The notes below the pieces were generated by a model. It was not told the origin of the DNA. It saw nothing but the letters and a program-made list of their open reading frames with translations, and did not search any database. A stretch of 64,000 nt of DNA from Mucilaginibacter daejeonensis (GTDB lineage Bacteria; Bacteroidota; Bacteroidia; Sphingobacteriales; Sphingobacteriaceae): NCBI RefSeq assembly GCF_020783335.1, contig NZ_CP086068.1, positions 2,480,001-2,544,000 of the forward strand. The letters run 5' to 3'. Made by a program: the position numbers and the translations under genes. Each line of letters starts with the position of its first letter. Within the stretch, counting starts at the first letter, position 1. This document shows positions 7,739 through 15,972 of this stretch, piece by piece.

Positions 7739-8295
7739 ATGCAAACAGGTGAAAACGAACAAGCATTAAGAAGGATCATTGATTTTACCCGGTTTATCAG
7801 CCTGGCAATTCTTATCCTTCATTTTTATATTTCCTGCTATGCTGCATTTAAGCATTGGGGGTTGACCAAGCCGGTCGTTAACAGTATCCTACTGTCTGTC
7901 TCGAAATTGACAGTCTTCAAAAGTGTGCTTTATGCAAAACTTTCAGCACTATTCGCTTTGATGATTTCCTTGTTAGGCAGCAAGGGGAAAAAAGATGAGA
8001 AGATCAATCTTAAAACAATCACTACCTATGCATTGATTGGCTTGCTGTTATACTTTATCAGTGCAGTATTCCTCAACGTCAACTATTCGGTATCAATCAG
8101 AGCATCACTATATATCGGCATAACCTCGTTAGGGTATCTACTGATTTTGTCAGGACTAAGTGCCCTGTTCAGAATGCTCAAATTGAAGCTGGCTGATGAC
8201 ATTTTTAACAAAGCCAACGAATCATTCCCGCAGGAAGAGCGGTATCTCGACAATGAGTATTCGATTAACTTGCCTGCTTGTATAATACGGAGAAG
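7739..8295 (+). pseudogene. traG: traG (type IV coupling protein), N-terminal fragment cut by IS21
   Basis: Residues 1-180 match the membrane-anchoring N-terminus of the Bacteroidetes VirD4-like coupling protein: MQTGENEQALRRIIDFTRF, about four transmembrane helices, then FNKANESFPQEERYLDNEYSINLPA, which in intact family members leads directly into the Walker A ATPase domain. Here the frame reaches the IS21 end 20 bases later and stops at 8297-8299. A normal TraG is roughly 650-700 residues, so the whole ATPase is missing and is not found on the other side of the insertion. The element cannot couple its relaxosome to a transfer channel with this gene. Confidence 0.85.
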
Positions 8296-8296
8296 T

Positions 8297-8326
8297 TGAC
8301 CAGGTGATTCCGTGGCAAATTGACCA
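8297..8326. repeat. IS21 left-end transposase-binding repeats
   Basis: TGACCA occurs at 8297-8302 and again at 8321-8326, 24 bases apart. This mirrors the four-copy array at the right end and is typical of multiple terminal binding sites in IS21 elements. Confidence 0.6.
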
Positions 8327-8386
8327 CCCAAAGTGCTGGCGAACGAGCGCAGCAAACGCTGTAGAAGCGTTGTCAAAAGTAGTTAT

Positions 8387-9148
8387 TTAAAGATGATTTT
8401 CCAGGTAGCCTTTTTCCGGTTCTGCGGGTCGCCGCTTTCTCATGGATTCCCCCTTTAGTTCTATCCGGTGCGCATCATGCACGATCCGGTCAAGAATAGC
8501 ATCCGCAATCGTCTTTTCACCAATGACCTCATACCATTTACTGACCGGCAGCTGAGAGGTAATGATCAGTGAGGTCTTACCGTGCCTGTCCTCAATGACC
8601 TCCATCAGGGCAGCCCTGCTCTGTGCATCAAAGGGCTGAATGCCGAAGTCATCCAGGATCAGGAGTTGTTGCCGTTCCAGTTTGGCAGTTTCCTTCATAT
8701 AGGAGCCGTCCGCCTTGGCCATCTTCAGCTTGGCAAAGAGCTTGGGCGTACTGGCATAGAATACACGGTAGCCCTGTATGCAGGCCTGGTGGCCGATAGC
8801 AGAAGCAATGTAGCTTTTACCAATGCCGGTGCTACCGGTAATCAGCAGGTTCTCATTACGGTCCACAAAGGTGCAGTCCGCAAGGCGCATCACCTGGTTG
8901 CGGTCAATGCTGCGGTCAGCATGGTAATGGATATTCTCCACCGATGCTTTATAGCGGAACTTGGCGTACATGATAGTGCGTTCGATACGCCTGTTCTGAC
9001 GGTCGTCCCACTCGGCTTCCACCAGGTGGGCCAATAGCTCATCGGTAGTGTATTCGGCGGTCTGCCCGGTCTCCAGGCAGCTTTTAAAGGCATGATACAT
9101 GCCAAAGAACTTCAGCTTTCGAAGCTTGTCTAAAGTGCTTGTGTTCAT
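8387..9148 (-). CDS. istB: IstB, IS21 helper ATPase
   Basis: A 253-residue AAA+ ATPase of the DnaC/IstB type. Walker A is GSTGIGKSYIA (about 105-115) and Walker B is LLILDDFGIQP (about 161-171), followed by the sensor region SLIITSQLPVSKW. IstB selects target DNA and stimulates the IstA transposase. It lies 19 bases downstream of istA on the same strand, the standard IS21 arrangement. Length is normal and no interruption is visible, so the IS is probably active. Confidence 0.93.
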   Translation of the reverse strand: MNTSTLDKLRKLKFFGMYHAFKSCLETGQTAEYTTDELLAHLVEAEWDDRQNRRIERTIMYAKFRYKASVENIHYHADRSIDRNQVMRLADCTFVDRNENLLITGSTGIGKSYIASAIGHQACIQGYRVFYASTPKLFAKLKMAKADGSYMKETAKLERQQLLILDDFGIQPFDAQSRAALMEVIEDRHGKTSLIITSQLPVSKWYEVIGEKTIADAILDRIVHDAHRIELKGESMRKRRPAEPEKGYLENHL

Positions 9149-9167
9149 TATTGATGTTGTTTAATGG

Positions 9168-10718
9168 CTATTTGTAGTAGTTCTCTCCCCGGATATTATC
9201 ATGGCTGGGCATGGGCAGCTCGTCAGCAAATAAGCTGTCCTCGTAGCTGTCCATCTTGTTTTCCAGTATCTGCTGAATGGTCTTATAGTTGTAAATGCCA
9301 TACCCGAGCGCCCGCCTGCAGGCACTGGCCAGCCGTTCGTTACCGGCTTTGCGCGCCAAACTCAGCACACCAATGCAGGAGCGGTAGGCCTGCTCGGGAT
9401 GCTGCTTGCGGTCGAGTATCTTCAGGATATAAAGCCGCACATCCTCATCAATGGTGCCCGCCCAGTCCAGGAACTTGTCGGGTGTCCATTCCGTCATAAA
9501 GCGGTGCGTGGAAGCCAGGTGATCCTTATCGGTGGTATAGCTGTAAGGGCTTTTGATGCGCCGGTGCATGGCAATGCGTTCATAATGGTAATACACCTCG
9601 ACATTGGTTCGGGAGTACAGCAGCTTGACCTTTTTGCCAATGAAGCGGTACGGTACGCTGTAATAGTGTTTGTCGGTGCCCAGGCAGACATGCCCATTCT
9701 TCATTACGGTGGCCTGATGCTGCCGTTTGAACTCATAACGCAATGCCGGTAAGGGCGAGAGTGCCTGGCGCTCGACCTCTTCGAACTGAAGCCTTCTGCT
9801 GTAATTGCGGCCTTTGAGCGGCTGGCTGTTGTGTGCTTCCAGCGCTGTTTTGATGGCTGCGTTCAGTTCAGCCAGCGTGTGGTAAATCTCCTTACGTACC
9901 GGTGCGTAAATGCGGCTGTAGATGATCTTAACGGCACCTTCCACCAAGGCCTTGTCGCGGGGACGGTACGCCCGGGCGGGTAAGATGGTGGTCCCATAGT
10001 GATCTGCAAAGTCAGCAAACGTTTCGTTCAAGGTTGGCTCATAGCGGTTGCTTTTAATGACAGCAGCTTTCAGGTTATCCGGAACGATGGCCGAAGGTAT
10101 GCCGCCATAAAAGTGCAGGGCATTCTCACAGGCCGCTATAAAGTCCTCTTTTTGCTGGCTCAGAACAGCTTCAGCATAGGTCAGCTGGCTGGCACCAAGA
10201 ATAGCTACAAATACCTCTACCGTAATGACCTCGCCGGTTTCTTTGTCCGTAATGCTCATCTTTTCACCCGCATAGTCCACATACATCTTGTCTCCGGCCT
10301 TGTGGTCCAGATGCATGGTCGGGTTGACGCGCGCTTTCCACTGGTTGAAAAGAAAGCAGAACTGGGTGTATCCATACCCGTCAGGGAACTCTTTGATATA
10401 GGCTTCCCAGAGGATGCGGCGGTTCATGCCGACGCGCTTGAGTTCTTTGTCTATCTGGGGAAAGCAGCGCTGCAGGGCGAGCATACGCTTATCCGGAGGC
10501 CGCTCGTTGCTTTTGCCAAAGAAGTCCTCCAGTTCTTTATCATTAAGCGTGTTAATCTCCTCGAACGTAAAGCCACTGGCATCGAAGGCGGCAAAGTACT
10601 TCTTTGCCGTATTGCGGGACACGCCGATCTGGGCAGCGATGGAGAGCTTGCTGCGGCCTTGGGTGTACATCCTTAAAATCTGTCTGATCTTGCTCATGCT
10701 GATTGTAGTGTTGGCCAT
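9168..10718 (-). CDS. istA: IstA, IS21 DDE transposase
   Basis: A 516-residue transposase. The N-terminal helix-turn-helix is RQILRMYTQGRSKLSIAAQIGVSRNTAKKY. The DDE catalytic core shows Asp in MYVDYAGEK, Asp in AIVPDNLKAAV and Glu in DKALVEGAVK. The C-terminal beta-barrel carries the usual YYSVPYRFIGKKV stretch. Length is normal for IstA of Bacteroidetes. It inserts the element together with IstB and is intact. Base composition is noticeably richer in GC than the surrounding tra genes, as expected of a recent arrival. Confidence 0.95.
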   Translation of the reverse strand: MANTTISMSKIRQILRMYTQGRSKLSIAAQIGVSRNTAKKYFAAFDASGFTFEEINTLNDKELEDFFGKSNERPPDKRMLALQRCFPQIDKELKRVGMNRRILWEAYIKEFPDGYGYTQFCFLFNQWKARVNPTMHLDHKAGDKMYVDYAGEKMSITDKETGEVITVEVFVAILGASQLTYAEAVLSQQKEDFIAACENALHFYGGIPSAIVPDNLKAAVIKSNRYEPTLNETFADFADHYGTTILPARAYRPRDKALVEGAVKIIYSRIYAPVRKEIYHTLAELNAAIKTALEAHNSQPLKGRNYSRRLQFEEVERQALSPLPALRYEFKRQHQATVMKNGHVCLGTDKHYYSVPYRFIGKKVKLLYSRTNVEVYYHYERIAMHRRIKSPYSYTTDKDHLASTHRFMTEWTPDKFLDWAGTIDEDVRLYILKILDRKQHPEQAYRSCIGVLSLARKAGNERLASACRRALGYGIYNYKTIQQILENKMDSYEDSLFADELPMPSHDNIRGENYYK

Positions 10719-10779
10719 AGCTGAAGGGTTTATCCTTCAAAAATATGGCTGCTTCTACAGCATGTGCGGCTCGTTCGGG

Positions 10780-10858
10780 GTGGTCACTTTCCGCCGGAAT
10801 CAGGTGGTCAGTTTCCCGCGGAATCGGTGGTCAGCTTGCGCCGGAATCAGGTGGTCAA
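10780..10858. repeat. IS21 right-end array of four GTGGTCA repeats
   Basis: GTGGTCA occurs at 10780, 10804, 10827 and 10851, that is every 23-24 bases, three copies preceded by GGAATC. This is a phased set of transposase-binding sites extending into the terminal inverted repeat. Confidence 0.7.
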
Positions 10859-11318
10859 TATCAGCGTATTCTCCACCTTTGCAGCAGATCGCAAAGATAA
10901 TATCCCTGTTGAGGCAAGGGATCACATCAAAATGTTTCATCATTACTTTTTCACGCTTGACCCTGATGAAAAAGTGATCAACGCGAACATTGGAAAAGCA
11001 CTATATCTGGCCGATGAAAGCGCCAAAAATCAATACAACGATTTTAAGGAAAAGAGCTACTATAACAACCTTATCTCGGGTAATATCAGCCAACAAGTTG
11101 TGGTGGACAGTGTTCAACTCGACATTGATCAGTATCCTTATTACTTCAAATGCTTTGCTACGCAAAAGCTTATCCGCGCTACATCGACGATCAATCGCAG
11201 TCTGGTTACCCAGGGTTATCTCAGAAATGTGGCACGTTCAGATAATAACCCTCACGGATTTCTGATACAGCATTGGGAAACATTAGCCAACAGGGATACC
11301 ACGCTTCAACACCAATAG
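10859..11318 (+). pseudogene. traK: traK, beheaded by the IS21 junction
   Basis: From about 10880 the translation is recognisable TraK: AADRKDNIPVEARDHIKMFHHYFFTLDPDEKVI, then ALYLADESAK, SGNISQQ and RNVARSDNNPHGFLIQHW. TraK is a VirB8-like inner-membrane component of the mating apparatus. The usual first ~55 residues, including the transmembrane anchor, are missing; the open frame instead continues backwards into the IS right end to a start at 10764. A hybrid protein may be made, but without its anchor it should not work. Confidence 0.85.
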
Positions 11319-11320
11319 CC

Positions 11321-11719
11321 ATGAAAACACGCAGTAATGATAACAGCTCATCCACCGCGATGAATGACAAAATAGCGAAAGTGGTCTCAGCTTACATTGT
11401 AAGCGTTCAGGCTAAAATAGCAACAGCAATCGCTGAGCGGTTTAATGCCTACAGCGCTCGTAAACAAAAGCTCGTGCTGTTGAGTATCGCAGCCATCACA
11501 ATTGCCATCCTGTTAGCCGGGCTGTTTACCAATTCTTATACGATACCTGCCATTAATCAGTCCTATAAACCTGCAACACATATCGGCATAGCATCCGACG
11601 TCAACCTTTCCGGCGGAACGGACGCACAATTAACAGATTCATTAACTAAAAAAATGATTAAATCATGGAAGCAACACTCAAACAAGGCAGACTGCCTGCA
11701 CACGCTCCCGAATTTTTGA
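11321..11719 (+). CDS. traL: TraL-like conjugative transposon membrane protein
   Basis: A 132-residue protein with one transmembrane helix (LVLLSIAAITIAILLAGLF, about 50-68) after a basic cytosolic region, and a periplasmic tail. Length is somewhat above the usual TraL (about 90-100). The identity rests mainly on position between traK and traM and on the basic-residues/TM/short-tail architecture of DUF3989 proteins. The ATG two bases after the traK stop is preferred over upstream codons inside traK. Its 3' end overlaps traM by 55 bases. Confidence 0.65.
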   Translation: MKTRSNDNSSSTAMNDKIAKVVSAYIVSVQAKIATAIAERFNAYSARKQKLVLLSIAAITIAILLAGLFTNSYTIPAINQSYKPATHIGIASDVNLSGGTDAQLTDSLTKKMIKSWKQHSNKADCLHTLPNF

Positions 11720-12903
11720 AAGAGCGTAAATTCTTAATGATGATACCGGTACTGATCTTTCCTTTTCTAACGATGGCCTTTTGGGCGTTGGGTGGCGGAC
11801 GGAACAGTAACCATTTAACTGGCGAACAGACGGCGGTGAAAGGGCTGAACACCACTTTACCGCAAGCTCAATTTAAAAATAGCAGCGATCAGGACAAAAT
11901 GGGAATTTATCAAACCACGCTTAAGGATTCGGGTAGTTTTGCTACAGGCGGTGTCAGTCAAAGTTTTGATAGCTCGATGGGGTTTACAGATCAACAAGCA
12001 ATTCAAAGCAAGGCACAAAGTACATTTTCTTTATCGGGTGATCTGACATCGAGCGATGCCAATGAAGCCAAGATTCAGGCAAAGCTGGCGCAAATCAACA
12101 AACAGATTAATCAGCCTTCCTCACAGGTACAAACGGGCGGTTATGAGCCGCAGCTAAATTCCGGTACGGAGGTTAAGCGACTGCAAATGATGATGGCTTC
12201 CATGAATAGCGGCAGTGGTGAAGACCCGGAAATGAAGCAGCTTAGTCGCATGCTTCAGCAGATCAATGATATTCAAAATCCTGACAACTCCAATAACGTC
12301 CTTCGCACCCGCTCACTGAAAAATCGTAACCATGTCTATGCAGTAACTGCGGCAAATGACGACGGTGATGACGACGGCGATGGTTCAACCGTAAGTTATG
12401 CCAGTAACCGGTCAGCTGACCGGCCGGGTACGGAAGGCAACACGATTCAGGCAGTTATTCACGAAGATCAAACGTTGGTCAGCGGTGCGGTGGTTAAACT
12501 GCGGCTGGTGGACGGAATTTATGTTAAAGGCAAAATGATTCCTAAAGGCAGCTTCGTTTACGGCACGTGTGCCCTGAACAACGAACGCTTGGAAATCAAG
12601 ATTGCCAGTATACGCTACCTGAATAACATCTTGCCAGTCGCACTGACTGTGTATGACCTGGATGGTCTGGAAGGTTTATATGTGCCTGGGTCCATCAGCC
12701 GCGACGCTGCTAAGAACGGAATGGGTAACGCCGTTAGCTCCATGCAACTGATGACCATGGATCAGTCGTTAGGCGCACAAGCAGCCGGGGCCGGTATCGA
12801 AGCCGCTAAAGGGCTGTTCGGCAAAAAGGTTAAACAGATTAAGATCAAAGTCAAAGCCGGGTATGAAGTTCTGCTTAAGGACAACAATGACCGCGATAAT
12901 TAA
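11665..12903 (+). CDS. traM: Conjugative transposon protein TraM
   Basis: A 412-residue protein with the TraM (VirB10-like) layout: short cytosolic N-terminus (LPAHAPEFLKERKFLMM), one transmembrane helix (IPVLIFPFLTMAFWALGGG, about 28-46), a long low-complexity Gln/Ser/Asp linker (about 60-240) and a C-terminal beta-domain (TIQAVIHEDQTLVSGAVVKLRL onward). It would span the envelope as the core channel scaffold. It is intact and in phase with traN, ten bases away. It is now functionally orphaned because most other tra genes are gone. Confidence 0.9.
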   Translation: MEATLKQGRLPAHAPEFLKERKFLMMIPVLIFPFLTMAFWALGGGRNSNHLTGEQTAVKGLNTTLPQAQFKNSSDQDKMGIYQTTLKDSGSFATGGVSQSFDSSMGFTDQQAIQSKAQSTFSLSGDLTSSDANEAKIQAKLAQINKQINQPSSQVQTGGYEPQLNSGTEVKRLQMMMASMNSGSGEDPEMKQLSRMLQQINDIQNPDNSNNVLRTRSLKNRNHVYAVTAANDDGDDDGDGSTVSYASNRSADRPGTEGNTIQAVIHEDQTLVSGAVVKLRLVDGIYVKGKMIPKGSFVYGTCALNNERLEIKIASIRYLNNILPVALTVYDLDGLEGLYVPGSISRDAAKNGMGNAVSSMQLMTMDQSLGAQAAGAGIEAAKGLFGKKVKQIKIKVKAGYEVLLKDNNDRDN

Positions 12904-12912
12904 GTAGGTAAT

Positions 12913-13731
12913 ATGAAAAGATTAACAGTTATATTTTTCCTTGCGTTGATAGGGAAAATAGCGTTTGCACAGGACACTGCCTATGTAAGCCACGACAAGG
13001 CAACAGCATTATTTTTTCAAGGGCCAGTAAAAGTGCTCGGCAGCCAAAGCAGCAAGTACGTGATTACGGACAAAGGCAATGGGGTGTTAACGATTAAAGC
13101 AGTCGCGTCGAATTTTAAAAATGTTACGCTCAGTGTTCAGGATCAAAGCACCAAAAAAGTCTACAGCATTCCGGTAGCTTATTCTTATGGACGAGCAGGA
13201 CGACGGATTGGTTACGGTAAAACGCTTGTGAGTAATCTTGTAAATGACAGGCCGGAACTTGCTGAAGAGACAATTGCACAACAGATAGCATCAGGAAAAC
13301 GTGCAGATGTAGCTACTCATGAAAAAACGGGAGGTATAAAAGCCTGGATCAATAAAGTTTCGCTTGCAGGTAACCGGATCTATTTGCGGCTGGATCTGCG
13401 AAATCGCTCGAACCTGCCTTACGGAATTGATTTTGTCCGATTCTATATTCGTGACCGCAAAACCGTGGACCGGATGGCAACCCACGAACAGGAGATTGTG
13501 CCGCTTTACAGCACTTTACGTAGTCGTACAGCCGTGGTCAAAGACCATGAAGTTGCGAAAGTATTTGCCTTTAAAAGGTTTTCACTATCGGAAGACGAGG
13601 CGCTATTCATCGAGGTTTACGAGCGTTCGGGTAACCGGCACCTTTATTTACAGATCAGGCAGGACAATCTAGATAATATCAAGGTCATCCCGGTACCATC
13701 AAGGACTCCGCTGACGCTGGCCGCTAATTAA
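12913..13731 (+). CDS. traN: Conjugative transposon protein TraN (DUF4138)
   Basis: A 272-residue exported protein. A cleavable signal peptide is visible (MKRLTVIFFLALIGKIAFAQ), then a beta-rich domain of the DUF4138/VirB9-like type, with KTGGIKAWINKVSLAGNRIYLRLDLRNRSNLPYGIDFVRFY in the middle. It is the outer partner of TraM in the mating channel. It follows traM in the same operon and appears complete. Confidence 0.9.
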   Translation: MKRLTVIFFLALIGKIAFAQDTAYVSHDKATALFFQGPVKVLGSQSSKYVITDKGNGVLTIKAVASNFKNVTLSVQDQSTKKVYSIPVAYSYGRAGRRIGYGKTLVSNLVNDRPELAEETIAQQIASGKRADVATHEKTGGIKAWINKVSLAGNRIYLRLDLRNRSNLPYGIDFVRFYIRDRKTVDRMATHEQEIVPLYSTLRSRTAVVKDHEVAKVFAFKRFSLSEDEALFIEVYERSGNRHLYLQIRQDNLDNIKVIPVPSRTPLTLAAN

Positions 13732-13764
13732 CAATCATCTAATTACCATTTAATTCATAAAGTC

Positions 13765-14535
13765 ATGAACACACAAAATGCAGAATTCTTAAAAAAGAGC
13801 CTTTTGAACTTAGGCTTTGGGGAAAAACTGAATGCCGAACTTGACCGGGAGATCGAAGCAAAAACGCCGGAGTTCAAGTTAGGCTTAAGCCACGAGTTCA
13901 ATCAGAAAACAGTCGATTACATGCTGCACTTTAAGGCAGGTGATAACCAGGATATGTATTTTTTTAACAAATATGATGCGAACATCCGCCATGAAAACGA
14001 TTCTGAAAAAGATGTCAGCCAAACCTTTTACATCAACAAAGGTAACGGTGTGACCGCTAAAGAGGCTTTCAACTTAATGGAGGGACGTTCTGTACATAAG
14101 CAGCTCACCAATCTTGAAAATCAGAAATACCAGGCCTGGCTTACGCTGGATGACCAGAATTTAACAGACAGCGGCAACAAAAAGATCAAGCACTACCACG
14201 AAAATTATGGGTATGACTTAGAAAAAGTGATCGCAGGCAAAGGTATTAAGGAGTTGGAAGACCCTAAAGCAAAAGACGATGTGTTTCGTTCTTTGAAAAA
14301 AGGCAATGCTCAGCAGATCACTGTAGCACATGCGGACGGTAATAAAAAATATTTTATCTCAGCGAACCCACAGTTTAAAACTGTGGACCTGTTTGACCAT
14401 CAGATGAAAAAGATCAAACGTGAAGAATTGTTAGGAACCAGTACGAAAACAACCAAAAGCTTAAAAACGCCTTCTCAGTCGCAGGAGAAATCGCAAAAAA
14501 AAAAGCAGTCGCGCAAGAGCAAAATGAGTGTTTAA
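13765..14535 (+). CDS. Conserved hypothetical protein of Bacteroidetes mobile elements
   Basis: A 256-residue soluble protein. The N-terminal part (NAEFLKKSLLNLGFGEKLNAELDREI) is the pattern of DUF3945-related proteins carried by conjugative elements. The middle includes KGNGVTAKEAFNLMEGRSVHK and YQAWLTLDD, and the C-terminal ~35 residues are Lys/Ser/Gln-rich (KTPSQSQEKSQKKKQSRKSK). The basic tail suggests DNA binding. It lies 33 bases downstream of traN on the same strand. No enzymatic motif is visible, and its role is unknown. Confidence 0.65.
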   Translation: MNTQNAEFLKKSLLNLGFGEKLNAELDREIEAKTPEFKLGLSHEFNQKTVDYMLHFKAGDNQDMYFFNKYDANIRHENDSEKDVSQTFYINKGNGVTAKEAFNLMEGRSVHKQLTNLENQKYQAWLTLDDQNLTDSGNKKIKHYHENYGYDLEKVIAGKGIKELEDPKAKDDVFRSLKKGNAQQITVAHADGNKKYFISANPQFKTVDLFDHQMKKIKREELLGTSTKTTKSLKTPSQSQEKSQKKKQSRKSKMSV

Positions 14536-14590
14536 CATTTCATGCAACAGGCCAACGAGGCCTGTTGCTATTTACTTTAGATACTTTATT

Positions 14591-15067
14591 ATGAAAACAT
14601 TAGATGAGGCACAAAATGTATTATTGAGCGTATCTGACGAGCAGTGGCTGAAACTCGTGGGAATGCTTACCTATGGTGTGTTAGAGCTCAATGCCCGCAA
14701 GTTGTCAAAAGTAGAGGTCATGTATAGTGTAGGTCATTACCCGGCCATGCATTTTCGTTTAACGACTATTCTAGATGATCCGACTGATGGAAACCCTTTA
14801 CCACAAGTATCCGGATTCCGGTTTGCCTTCGACCAGGATATTGATGATGACGTATATATTGAATCCCTTAGTTCAGACGGGTTTTGGGACGATTACTTAG
14901 AGAAAATGAGAATTACGCACGTTTTTACGACAAACGAGGTTGGAGTCAAAAAGCTTTATCGATTCATAAACGATGAGTTGCACCTTTGGGATGCCAATTC
15001 AGTTGCTCAAATTACAAAGCCAGAGCAAGACGTATGGAGAGATTTAAAAACTTATGATGAGCCGTAA
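14591..15067 (+). CDS. Hypothetical protein
   Basis: A 158-residue acidic soluble protein that I do not recognise. The ATG at 14591 is chosen because the open frame before it (from 14528) reads through the end of the previous gene and gives no domain-like sequence. Visible features are an N-terminal helical region (LDEAQNVLLSVSDEQWLKLVGMLTYGVLELNARKL) and a beta-rich middle (VEVMYSVGHYPAMHFRLTTIL). It resembles small immunity-type proteins in size and charge, but nothing specific supports that. It is the last gene before the repeat region. Confidence 0.55.
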   Translation: MKTLDEAQNVLLSVSDEQWLKLVGMLTYGVLELNARKLSKVEVMYSVGHYPAMHFRLTTILDDPTDGNPLPQVSGFRFAFDQDIDDDVYIESLSSDGFWDDYLEKMRITHVFTTNEVGVKKLYRFINDELHLWDANSVAQITKPEQDVWRDLKTYDEP

Positions 15068-15286
15068 TATAACTCGCTTAATCAACATTAAGCATTCTCT
15101 AACAGAAATTCGCGTCAATATTAAGCTGAGCATGAACTGTTTTTAGGAAAAAAACATCTGGCTTTTGGAGTCCAAACAAGTTATAGTGTATAGTACAAAT
15201 TTCTGATTATATATAGCTTGTAAGATATTTTCATCAATTGACGAACTTATATCTAATTAAGCGAGCACCGGCCGTTATATATTTAA

Positions 15287-15332
15287 TGAGCGCAAAAGGC
15301 CTCATTCTACGGTTGTATAAGCAACCTCAAAT
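15287..15332. repeat. Two-hairpin RNA-like repeat, copy A
   Basis: Hairpin 1 pairs TGAG (15287-15290) with CTCA (15301-15304) and GC with GC, with one bulged base. Hairpin 2 pairs GGTTG (15311-15315) with CAACC (15322-15326). The unit ends CCTCAAAT, after which the copies diverge. Candidate guide-RNA scaffold of the dCas12f-like protein; transcription strand not decided. Confidence 0.7.
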
Positions 15333-15498
15333 TAAACTTTGTTGGTCAAATTTCATCCGTTACTCATATTTTGATATGATAATAACTTTAGACAATGAAC
15401 TTGCCAACCTATAATTTTTTTCGCTGAAGCAACCCTGTCTAAATTTCAATTGCTTAGCTATATAAGCGAGGCCCACGCACTGCATAGATCACCTTCGA

Positions 15499-15544
15499 TG
15501 AGCGTGTAGCACCTCATCCTACGGCTTTGCAGGAAGCCTCAAAT
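15499..15544. repeat. Two-hairpin RNA-like repeat, copy B
   Basis: Hairpin 1 keeps TGAG/CTCA (15499-15502 with 15513-15516) but the inner pair set is GT/AC instead of GC/GC. Hairpin 2 is GGCTT/AAGCC (15523-15527 with 15534-15538) instead of GGTTG/CAACC. Both sides of each stem have changed together, evidence for a conserved RNA structure. Starts 212 bases after copy A. Confidence 0.7.
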
Positions 15545-15699
15545 ATCTTTGGATTACAGCAGAAACCTTGTATATACTATCGCCGCAACCAAAACAGAAT
15601 TTAAAAAAAGTGATCAATTGATTCAAACTAGTGAGTTGCAAAATTTGAACTTTGATTTGTCTTTAGGAATTACAGCAGACCGTTGCGTAAAATATTTAG

Positions 15700-15744
15700 T
15701 GAGCGCTTGCGCCTCACCCTACGGCTTCACAAAATGCCTCAAAT
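15700..15744. repeat. Two-hairpin RNA-like repeat, copy C
   Basis: Hairpin 1 is TGAG-C-GC paired with GC-CTCA (15700-15706 with 15711-15716). Hairpin 2 is weaker: GGC/GCC (15723-15725 with 15736-15738) plus a TT/AA pair with a bulge. The unit ends CCTCAAAT like A and B. Starts 201 bases after copy B; its upstream ATATTTAGTGAGCGC also resembles copy A. Confidence 0.68.
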
Positions 15745-15920
15745 GTTTAGTGTTTACATAAAGAAAACTACCCGTTGCAAATCTCACCTTTTAAGTATTC
15801 AAAGGCTGTTGCAAAGAACTCTAAAATGCTTTAATTAATCTATATAGTTTTGTCAGTTGGTAATAAGCCAGTTACTTCACGATAGAGCCCGTACTTTGAA
15901 TTCCTCTAATCGAGAATTAC

Positions 15921-15968
15921 TGAGTGATATAAAATCCTCATTCTATGGTTGTTCAAACAGCCTCAATT
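15921..15968. repeat. Two-hairpin RNA-like repeat, copy D, abutting the dCas12f-like gene
   Basis: Hairpin 1 is TGAG-T-GAT paired with ATC-CTCA (15921-15928 with 15934-15940), another compensated change. Hairpin 2 is GGTTG/CAGCC with one G-U pair (15947-15951 with 15958-15962). It starts 221 bases after copy C and ends 5 bases from the stop codon of the dCas12f-like gene, where TnpB-type guide RNAs are normally encoded. Confidence 0.7.
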
Positions 15969-15972
15969 TTGA

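Larger units (their letters stand above)
8296..10858 (-). mobile_element. IS21-family insertion sequence, 2.56 kb
   Basis: The element has ends TTGACCAGGTGATTCCG (left, from 8296) and TTGACCACCTGATTCCG (right, reading inward from 10858). Multiple internal TGACCA repeats and the two genes istA and istB lie between them. Both ends also share GCTGTAGAAGC further in. No matching target duplication is seen in the flanks (AGAAG on the left, TATCA on the right), consistent with a deletion adjacent to the element. It separates a traG fragment from a traK fragment. Confidence 0.85.

Noticed and set aside
9399-9752. Plus-strand frames opposite istA (117 and 225 codons)
   Set aside because: They are antisense shadows of a GC-rich transposase gene.
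15287-15968. CRISPR array
   Set aside because: The four repeats are about 46 bases with about 160-base unlike spacers of uneven length; no Cas1/Cas2 is present. Kept instead as candidate guide-RNA units.
15287-15968. Integron attC array
   Set aside because: Spacing resembles cassettes, but no RYYYAAC/GTTRRRY core pair, no integrase and no cassette genes are seen; each unit has two small hairpins rather than one long one.
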